From Amoebophrya sp. A120 (lineage: Eukaryota > Sar > Dinophyceae > Syndiniales > Amoebophryaceae), in assembly GCA_905178155.1 (NCBI GenBank), contig CAJINV010000011.1, positions 2,460,746 to 2,524,745 on the forward strand: a stretch of 64,000 bases of DNA, written 5' to 3'. A model generated the notes under the pieces. It did no database searches. It worked only from the letters and a program-made list of their open reading frames with translations, and was not told the origin of the DNA. The position numbers were made by a program, and so were the translations under genes. Each line of letters begins with the position of its first letter. The stretch's first letter is position 1. Shown here one piece after another: positions 57,201 through 64,000 of this stretch.

Positions 57201-60200
57201 TTCCTTTCACGGTCGCATTCGATTATAGACACGATCACGAGCAATAGTTTGCTAATCTTCCACTGCGTAATAGCAATAGAAGCCGGGCCGTCGTAGAAGT
57301 GGAGTTTTTGAATCGTAGGCATCGTAAAAAAAGTGTAAGAAAGTTTTTGGCTTTGTTGAACCTTCCCATTGATTCGGTAAACCTGAACGTATCTTCTTCT
57401 CCCAGGTGCCGGCAAGTTAGGGGACGACCCGTCTTACCGACGACCCGGGCACCAGGTCCGCAGCAGTGGCAAAGGACCTGAATCATCTTCCGCGGAGAAG
57501 GGAAGTGGTGCTTCTGCCTTCGGGAGCGGCAAGGGATGGTTCGTGAACAGCTCTGCCGGGCCGGTTTACATCGAGGAAAAGGGCGGCAAGAAGGGCAAGA
57601 AAGTGGGCATCTTTAAGGGGTCTTCTGCCGATTTCTGGAGCAGCCTGGGCGTCGTCGACGGTGGGAAGGGGAAGGGCAAAGGCGATGCTAGTGGTAGTAC
57701 GGGGAAGGGTCGTTCTCCGAGTCTTGCTCGTGCGGGTTCGAGCCGCGGCGCGGGGCGAGGCCCGATCGACGCCATGTTCCAGGCGGCCATTGACGCGAGC
57801 GGAGAAAACGATCCTGCATCGAGGTCGATCTTCGGGTTCGGAGGTGCATCAGCAGCTTCAGCCGCGGCAAACCAACCGCCTGCCCTCAGCGCTCTGTCGG
57901 GTAGTTCCAGCGCCCCGGCAGCAGCGGCTGGCGCGGCAGCCGCTGCCGCTCCGAGCGGAGGAGAACAAATGTTGAACAATGTTTCAGCAGCAATCGCCGC
58001 ACAGCAAGAGAATTCCTCCGCTTCTTCCGCCGCCAACGAGATCAGCAGTTTCGCGGAGGAGAGCGTGCGACCCGACCGCGCGGGGGAATCTTCCGCTGCG
58101 GCCAGCGACAACAACGGGGGAGAGCAGCAAAACCAGAATAACCCCTCTGGTGACAGCAACCCTATGAACATTCCCCCCGCCCCGGAAGCCCCGGCACCGC
58201 CACCCCCAGATCATGATCGCCCCGCTGCGCCGTTTCCTGCCGCTGCAGTGGATCTAGTTAACATGCAAGACGACAGCCCGCGCCAGCGACGGGGATCAGT
58301 TGGTAACGACAGCGAGCGCGACCCTCTCCTCGAGGGCCTACCGCAAGGCGGAGATTCCGTCCCGTTTGAGGAAGAAGAGGAGGAAGTGTCCATTATTCTA
58401 AGTACAAACGTCCCCACCCCAGGGTTGTCATGCAAATCTGCATGCTTAAAATGTTTCTCATGCGCCGGAGCCCCATGAGAAGCATTTTCTAGTCGTGTTT
58501 TGGAGTTTGTCATGCTCCAATCAGCATGATATGCTAGATCTGTCATGCTGCTGAACTACCTCAAACAGCACTACACTACGGGCCCAAACTTGTCATGCAA
58601 AACAGCCAAAGCTTGTGGATTTGTCTAGCCGATTCCCCATCTTGACTACGGGGTGGCGACGTTTTTACAAATGATATCCATCTCCGCGTCCGGGGAACGA
58701 CCGGAAAACGAGAATTTGGACGGGGACATAAACCGATCTGGAGCTGTATGCATTGCAACAGTATCGTACTACTAAGTAGTTTAAATTGCATTACAAATTA
58801 GCCCAGCATTACAAATTGAATTTGTAATGCTGATTCACCTTGGGAAAGAGATTTGTCATGCATAAACGCAATTACTACTAGTACGATACTTTTGCACAGG
58901 ATAAGCTGCTGGCGCGTCGAGCAACAATCCGAACAACGACGACTGGATGGAAGACAGCCAGTACGACGACGGCGTATGACAGTGCACAACTCCCCCTCCC
59001 CCTCATTTGTATAGCATGAACGGCAAGCCAACTGTCAGCAAGAATACAGGTTTTGCATCACAAATTTGCACAGGAGTGTAGTGCTATTTGGGCTGCCAAA
59101 ATTTGTCATGCAAAAAGTGCCAAGAGGCAAAGGGTAGATTTGGTATTTTGCATTACAAATGAGAGGGATGGGGGGTTGTACACTCTCATACGGCGAGGAC
59201 GATTTTTACTACGGTGTGGACGACCACGACGACCACGACAGCGAAGGAGACGAGCCCTATCCTGTGCAAAAGCATCATACTAGTATGAATTGCATTACAA
59301 ATTGGGTTTGCATTACAAATTGGATTTGTAATGCGGATCTGCCTTAAGATGAAAATTTGTAATGCATGACTGCAATTACAACGATACTTTTGCATTGCAT
59401 AAGCCCAGTTCCGGCGGAATCTTAGAGTCCTTCCTCGGCGGGGGCGCGGGGGGAGCTGCGTCTTCTTCCGCTGCTGTTGAGTCGGGTTCGCAGGCGGCCG
59501 CGGCATTGTCCGGCGTGGATATCAGCGGCCGGAGCCGGGATCGACTTTTGGAACAATTGGTTATGATGGAAGAAATGTTCGCCGGCGGAAGGTCAAGCAG
59601 GTACTGGTTTACGTGGTTTGGTGTTGGGATTGGTATATGATTCGTCCTGGTTGTTCTGGTCGTAAATGACAAACCAACTACTAGTACGGTCTTCCTCTTC
59701 TAGGATCAAGGTCGTCCATAGGTGGATGTAGAAGCGCACTTACTACTCAGAAGTGATTATTCCCATGATTCGGAAAATAAATCGTTCTTTCTTCATGAAG
59801 CACAAATCATAAAAACCAAATCCCAGGTCGGGCGCCGGCGGTGTTTCATCCGGCAACTCACGCTCCGCTGCTCGCGGTCTGAGCGGCAGCATTTTCAGTC
59901 TTTTGTCGGGCGGCGCGGGGGGCCGCGGAGGCGGTGGCTTCGACGACGATTTGCTGGTGTCAATGGGCGGCGGACATAGTTCAGACCGCCACCGCTCCAG
60001 TGCACAAGCCGTGGAGAGCCTGAAGCGCGTGGGCGAGTTCCCGCTGAAAGCGTCGCTGCCCGGTTTCACCAGGACCGCCGAGGTGAACGACCCACGGTCG
60101 ACGCTGGAGCACCCGGTCTCCGAGCGGGTTACGCAGGCAGAACTGGAGTCGCAACTCGAATACTTGTTGCCCGAGCAGGACAATGTCAATGGCGATAATC

Positions 60201-63200
60201 AGCACAACTCGGTACTTGCCATCGAATCCGGCATGCACGCGGAGGCGCAGGCGACGCAGCGGACGCAGGCCAACACGAGCGGGAACAACAGCATCGTGGA
60301 GCACGACTTGCTGAACGCCTTGGATGCGGAGTTCCGGGAGGTTAGAGCGACCTTTCGGTTGTTGGAGAAAACTACTCCTACAGATAGTTGTACTACTAGC
60401 AGCCACAACTCCGACGGTACTATCAAGCAGGTAGACACTTTCACCCCGGTCTGCAACCTGGAGGCCTACCCGCTCCGGTGGAACTTGTTCAAGCTGTTCC
60501 AGCGGCTCGCGGACATCCAGCACTGCGCCAGTTTCATGTCGACCGCGGAAGCGATGAAATTCCCCGCGCGGGTGAACGGCTTGCGCCGCGTCCCGCTGTC
60601 CGACTGGGCGCTGGAGTTCTGCATGGACGTCCAGGTCCCCGATTTGAGCGGCGTCCCGCGGTTGCACGGCTCGATGTTGAACTGTAGTGGGAGTGAGGAG
60701 TTGCGTTCCATGGCGGAGCAACTGATGCAGGACTTGCAAAGCGACTCCGAGCAGAAACAGCAGCACCCGTCGAAGAAAAGACGATTAAAGACCATCGACG
60801 AGGAGAACCGGGAAGATTTGTTGACCAACCAGGCCGTCGCGAGAGATCTCTATTCGACGGAAGCGTCGCTCTTCGGCCCGGAGAAAAACCACCCGTTTTT
60901 ACTATCAACTTTCTGCAGCAACAGTGAATCCGTGTTGGACTGCTTGGAACTCCTGTCCGTGCTGAAAAATTCCTATTTGAAAAGACACTACGCACCCCTG
61001 CAAGGCGACAACAGCAGCACCAGCGAGGACTTGATGATGCAATTTTCCGGGCAGCAGTTGATCCCCGGCGCGCCCACCGCGGTGGAGCAGGAACTAACGA
61101 ACGCGAGGGCGTTGAAGCACAACTCGCACAAATTCTGGATCAACCAGAAATTGGACCGGAAGTTGCGCGCTCAACTAGACGATCCGTTGTCCATCATCAC
61201 GGGGGCCTTGCCCTGGTGGGTACAAACGCTCGCACGGATTTGCCCGTTTCTCTTTTCCATCACGACGAGGAAGCTCCTTCTAAAATACACCGCTTTCGGC
61301 CAGGCCTACGGGATCCACTGGATCCAGGAGAACAAACTGGGGCCGTTCTTGAAGCGCCGGCAGACGCTGCAGACGGAACTGAACGCCGCGGCCATGGATC
61401 CGCGAAAAACGCAGATTTTGTCCCAAGAACTCTCGAACGTGGAGGAGCACATCATACGGAACAACCACTGGGTCGGTTCCTTGCAGGCGGCGCTCACGAA
61501 AATCGAGAAAAACGACCAGATCATCAAGATCGCGTCGATGGCGTTGCAAAGACTCCAAGTGTTCCCGTCGTGTTGTCGCACCATGGAGGTGCAGTTTGAG
61601 AACGAGACCGGTTTCGGCCACGCGGTGACGCAGTCGTTCTACGTGGAATTAGCCAACCGGTTGATCGAGCGGGAAGCGAACAGAATTACCCCAATGTGGG
61701 TCGAGGATGATGGGTCGTTGCGGGAAAACAACCTGCACGTGGGACAGATGTGTCGATCCGGCCTTTTAATCCGTCCACTGAAGGAAGTTCCGGCCAAGGT
61801 ATTGCAGCAGTTCGAGTTCTTCGGGAGGCTGGTCGGGAAAGCGCTAAGGGAGGGGTTTATCGTGCCCGTGCCCTTGTCCGAGGAATTTTTCGCTTTGGTC
61901 CGGGACATGGACGTGTCCAGTAGCTCCCTGCCCAGGCCGGGGACCGGGTACGACGGGGAGTTCGTCGGGTTGATGGCCGAGTACGTGCGAGACATCACGA
62001 CGCGAACCAGGTCAGCGCGAAACGCGGAAGAAAAATTGGAGATCATGAAGCAGGAGGCCTTGCGGAAAGATTTCCGGGAAAGGTACTTGCGGTCCAAAGA
62101 CATGGACAACTCACCAAGCAAGGCGCTAGCGGACCAACCATGCAGCTTCGCAGGTATAAGGAGTTTTTTGGTTTTACAGAATGACTTTTCAGAAGATGTT
62201 CGGTTTTCGTTTTTTTTGAATTAGAGTTAAACTACAGCGTCGACGAATTTTTACGATGGATCGTTCTGAAGCGCTTTGGTGGATGATACTTTCTTTTCCC
62301 TAGACGTGCTTTCGTTCTTGTCATGCCCATGCGGGAAAGGTGGGATCTCTTCGTTCTACATTGATGGTGTTTAGCAATACATCCTGAAACAACGTCGACA
62401 GATTACTGCTCCGACCTGGGCGCTTGTTTTCTCGAGACTGGTTTCAACGGTACCGAATTGATGGAGGATGGCGAGAACGTCGAGATCACCTTCGAGAACG
62501 TGGAGTCCTTCGTGCAGCAAGCCACGGACTTTTGGTTCAAGCGCGGCGTGGAGAAGCAGGTGAAGGCCTTCCAGAAGGGGTTCAACGACATCATGCCCCT
62601 GCAGTCACTGCAGTGCCTCTCACCCAAGGAGTTGATGGACATGATCTGCGGCGAAGATCAGATCGAGTGGGACCTCACCAGCCTGCAGGCGCACCTGCAT
62701 CCCAGTGGTACAAAGATACTATGATTGAAATTTAGGTCTTTTTCTTCGCACTTCTATCTTGCAACTGGTAAAATCAGAATCATGTTCAAACCATTTGGTT
62801 ACATTTTACAAACGGATTCGTCCAATTCGATTGGGATAGCGACTTTTCCAAAACTTTTGCTTTGACTTTTGGCAAAATCACTATTCTGATCGTCGGCAAT
62901 CCATGCTTTGCGAAAATTATTTGGACCGTGCTGCCTGTTGCTGGTAAGTCCGCACTTTGGGAGTGGCAGAGCATGAAAGGGCGGCACCTCTTCGCCGTGG
63001 CGTGTGCCCGCCAGCTGCCTGCCATTTTGATCGACGCCTCCAAGCAGGCTGCGGAAAATGCCACCCGCCGCGCATCGGACGGGCAGCGCCTCCGTGGTCG
63101 GTTGTTCGCGATTATTCGCAAGCGCTGTGGGGCCCTGTGCGCATTTTGTGCACCTTTTGAAGTAGTGCGTGGGCGCTGGCCTTTGGCCTTTCAGTATTCG

Positions 63201-64000
63201 CCCGTATGTTGATCGCCGCCTTGCGCTTCGGAAATGCCGAGGCGCGTCGGCCCTCTTCGCCCTGAGCGCCTTTTAAGTAAGCAATGGCACTGGCTGCCAG
63301 GGCCCGAATGGGCGCGCCGCCCCGCCGCGGTGTCTTGGATGGCACGCCGGCCGCGCGCTGTCCTACCTTTAGCCCCTTACTTTCTGGCCCGCCGCTTTCC
63401 CATTCTTACATTTACAAAACAGAGGCCGTCGCGCCCAGGCAGTAGTCTGTATCCTGCCCGCCCTTCCGCGGTTACGCGACGCGACCGAAGCGCGCGCCAA
63501 AGGCGCCCCCCTTTTGCAACCAACGGGCAGAGGCGGCTCCCCCGCTCGTCTCGTTAGCGGTGGCAGAAGTGTCAAGAGCCTGCGGTCGGGGGGCCACCCC
63601 GATGGCCGGCGCGTGATATGGGCCTATGGCGCGCTGTGGTGGCGCCACCTGTCTTCTGTTGCCCGTCTATTCTGCTTCGCCTGTTTGAACGAGAGAAGCA
63701 GAGAGGCAGCATACCATGCGGTCCGACGTCGGACCGCATGGTATGGCGTGCGATGGTGGGCCGACCTCTCGCGGCAGGCCGTTGGTGCGTGCGCCATCGC
63801 GATGTGTGGCCGACCTCTCCCGGTTGGGTGGGCTTCCTCGGTGGGGTGTTCTTTGGTTCAGGAAATGGCTAACGCAACTCCCCCGGGTGGCCCGGCCCAC
63901 AAGCGAGCCGGCGGGCGGGGGCCCCGTGGCCCCTCTGGTATGTTGCCCTCCAGCACGAGCCTGCGTGCCTGGGTGGTTTGCCTTCTCTTGTAAGATGTAG
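45259..64000 (+). CDS. Giant HECT-type E3 ubiquitin ligase (TRIP12/UFD4-like HECT), 3' end beyond window
   Basis: Seventeen exons keep frame: 45259-45488, 45755-45797, 46083-46554, 47051-47137 (or 47146), 48931-49063, 50309-50348, 50616-50912, 51183-52367, 52576-52678, 52952-57136, 57406-58393, 58682-58746, 58909-58974, 59196-59257, 59407-59600, 59827-62153, 62402-62707; about 3,594 codons. The N-terminus looks like a galactose-binding/DOC-like fold split by Ala/Ser linkers (CTFTHLFFSTNLTKCNDALK; IELSPWIEGKYVLVKFMDSW). A ZZ-like zinc finger follows (HPCLLRSM..., WVCDGRDFPGGC, VDLCEKC). Then come helical-repeat regions, long Lys-rich and Ser/Gly linkers, and the HECT N-lobe (MEVQFENETGFGHAVTQSFY, FEFFGRLVGKALREGFIVP), ending in FWFKRGVEKQVKAFQKGF. 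The catalytic Cys should be encoded downstream. The last donor is GTACAA at 62708. It would attach ubiquitin to substrates. Confidence 0.85.
45489..45749 (+). mobile_element. Introner family A, forward orientation
   Basis: The 261-bp element has a decayed left end (TATGAACTGCAAATATGTCT) and right end (CAGATATATTTGCACTCGATA). Flanks are catct (45484-45488) and gatct (45750-45754), one mismatch. Removal gives TFTHLFFSTNLTKC. Confidence 0.92.
45798..46077 (+). mobile_element. Introner family D, copy 1
   Basis: The 280-bp element starts TATCCTGAGTAAAAACGTAC and ends GGTACGTTTTTACATAGGATA, an inverted pair over about 31 bp. The duplication tgaag is exact (45793-45797, 46078-46082). Only 43 nt of exon separate it from the preceding family A copy. 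Removal gives NDALKAGLFWVLSDQ. Confidence 0.95.
46555..47045 (-). mobile_element. Composite family A introner, reverse, with extra 3' end
   Basis: The exact duplication tgcgc (46550-46554, 47046-47050) encloses 491 bp, almost twice the family length. A normal copy ends at about 46810 with CCAGACCCAGACATTTTTAC but lacks the last bases. About 205 bp of unrelated sequence follow, then a second, degenerate right end (CCAGACATTTTTACATTTGATA split over 47024-47045). Removal of the whole gives FSVAPFGSFSAASS in frame, so the composite is one intron. Confidence 0.88.
47210..48911. mobile_element. 1.7-kb inverted-repeat element filling a GT-AG intron
   Basis: AGCAGATACTTC...AATTTAAGCAGAT at 47210-47237 is inverted at 48884-48911, with three changed bases in the middle. 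The pair lies near both edges of an intron with a GT donor at 47138 (or 47147; both in phase) and an AG at 48929-48930. No transposase is recognisable. The interior is GC-rich and holds a ladder of five hairpins. It appears to be a non-autonomous element. Confidence 0.75.
47915..48314. repeat. Ladder of five GC palindromes with a CCTCCGCGCGGAGG-like core
   Basis: Palindromes centre near 47923, 48018, 48126, 48200 and 48305, spaced roughly 75-110 bp. The fourth extends to a 54-bp near-perfect palindrome at 48174-48227 (one mismatched pair; outer arms CCGAAAATAAGAA). Several are flanked by AAGAA and TTCTT, so stems extend outward. Confidence 0.9.
49016..50308. repeat. 48-bp exon segment duplicated on both sides of a 1.2-kb insertion
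   Basis: 49016-49063 and 50261-50308 match over 48 bp with one difference (GCAAAGTT / GCAAGGTT). Both encode IDSKVDDEEKKEEAEL. The reading frame continues only after the second copy, so the mature RNA should keep one copy. Confidence 0.92.
49082..50244. mobile_element. 1.2-kb inverted-repeat element between the duplicated exon copies
   Basis: The left arm 49082-49127 (CGTTAGCATACAGAAGGG, then TGAATTTGCAGTGAATTT, then TTGCATG) is inverted at 50203-50244 with a few gaps. A weaker 15-bp extension outward on both sides reaches TATG on the left and CTA on the right. No protein is recognisable inside; GC-rich blocks and repeated AAATTCACC words occur at 49690-49760. Confidence 0.75.
50349..50610 (-). 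mobile_element. Introner family A, reverse orientation
   Basis: The 262-bp element starts TATCACATGTAAAAATGTCT and ends CACTTTTACATTTGATA. The duplication gcaca is exact (50344-50348, 50611-50615). Its reverse complement is nearly identical to the copy at 52679. Confidence 0.95.
52679..52946 (+). mobile_element. Introner family A, forward orientation
   Basis: The 268-bp element starts TATCAAATGTAAAAATGTCT and ends CATTTTTACATTTCATA. The duplication cctcg is exact (52674-52678, 52947-52951). The right arm carries a 6-bp internal duplication (CCAGACGCAGACCCAGAC). Removal gives CTLLFLAVLHNCPNN. Confidence 0.95.
58394..58676 (+). mobile_element. Introner family D, copy 2
   Basis: The 283-bp element starts TATTCTAAGTACAAACGTCC and ends GCGACGTTTTTACAAATGATA. 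The duplication tccat is exact (58389-58393, 58677-58681). The interior closely follows copy 1 at 45798 in the same orientation. Confidence 0.95.
58747..58903 (+). mobile_element. Introner family B in the E3 linker
   Basis: The 157-bp element starts TATGCATTGCAACAGTATCG and ends CGATACTTTTGCACAGGATA. The duplication agctg is exact (58742-58746, 58904-58908). Removal gives RSGAAGASSNNPNND. Confidence 0.95.
58975..59190 (+). mobile_element. Introner family E (only copy in the window)
   Basis: The 216-bp element starts TATGACAGTGCACAACTCCC and ends GTTGTACACTCTCATA, with the inverted pair extending about 36 bp to CTCATTTGTA. The duplication cggcg is exact (58970-58974, 59191-59195). Removal gives SQYDDGEDDFYYGV. 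Confidence 0.93.
59258..59401 (+). mobile_element. Introner family B, shortest copy
   Basis: The 144-bp element starts TATCCTGTGCAAAAGCATCA and ends CGATACTTTTGCATTGCATA. The duplication agccc is exact (59253-59257, 59402-59406). Its interior repeats GCATTACAAATTGG twice. Removal gives GDEPSSGGILESF. Confidence 0.94.
62708..64000. other. Start of the next E3 intron, GC-rich, open to the window end
   Basis: After the donor at 62708 the sequence is AT-leaning to about 62940, then strongly GC-rich to the end with no exon of HECT type. Composition matches that of the 47-50 kb elements, so it probably contains another large insertion whose right end is outside the window. Open frames here are GC-driven. 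Confidence 0.55.
63710..63745. repeat. Perfect 36-bp palindrome
   Basis: Each 18-nt arm is exact (left arm CATACCATGCGGTCCGAC) with no spacer. Its outer bases do not extend the symmetry. It lies in the GC-rich part of the last intron. Confidence 0.95.

Noticed and set aside
62940-64000. Long GC-rich frames near the window end taken as exons
   Set aside because: All six frames are open because of base composition; none resembles the expected HECT C-lobe with its catalytic Cys.

Overview
The window is nuclear DNA of a protist with intron-rich, compact genes. Every gene I could build (fourteen, one incomplete at each end) reads on the + strand. Ordinary introns are short and GT-AG; all 18 donors I placed with confidence start GTA, and 11 start GTAT. 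Besides these, 18 coding gaps are filled by short transposon-like elements (introners) of five families. Each begins TAT, ends ATA, has terminal inverted repeats, and lies between 5-bp target duplications. Removing the element plus one duplication copy restores the frame every time. Introns of this kind, with non-canonical ends, are known to me from the parasitic dinoflagellate Amoebophrya (Syndiniales). That is my best guess at the organism; it rests on architecture, not on a marker gene.

Layout. 0.1-2.6 kb: 3' part of a voltage-gated cation channel with EF-hands. 2.6-7.6 kb: apparently non-coding, with a decayed copy of the transporter promoter and leader and a ~1 kb inverted-repeat element. 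7.7-8.2 kb: a small Cys-rich gene. 9.6-12.5 kb: an MFS transporter with three introners. 12.9-15 kb: a STELLO/DUF288-like glycosyltransferase. 15.7-18 kb: DPH2. 18.8-19.9 kb: an unknown protein. 20.6-26.8 kb: two tandem F-box-like paralogues. 27.3-32.4 kb: two proteins rich in disorder. 33.3-34.9 kb: ribosomal protein eS1 (RPS3A) with one introner. 35.5-37.1 kb: a p24/GOLD cargo receptor with an odd N-terminal extension. 37.6-40.3 kb: an unknown protein. 41-41.8 kb: five tandem box C/D snoRNA genes. 42.5-43.7 kb: a coiled-coil protein. 45.3 kb to the window end: one giant HECT-type E3 ubiquitin ligase gene (17 exons placed, about 3,594 codons so far) carrying nine introners and two intronic 1.2-1.7 kb inverted-repeat elements. 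Its catalytic Cys lies beyond the window.

The main biological story is the introner system: several unrelated TIR families share TAT/ATA ends and 5-bp duplications, occur in both orientations, and give 17 of 18 introns for which no GT-AG reading exists. The second is the snoRNA array, whose two guides match neighbouring segments of large-subunit rRNA as I remember them. I found no tRNA, rRNA, CRISPR or viral gene. Coordinates of exons come from reading frames and junctions by eye, without transcript data.
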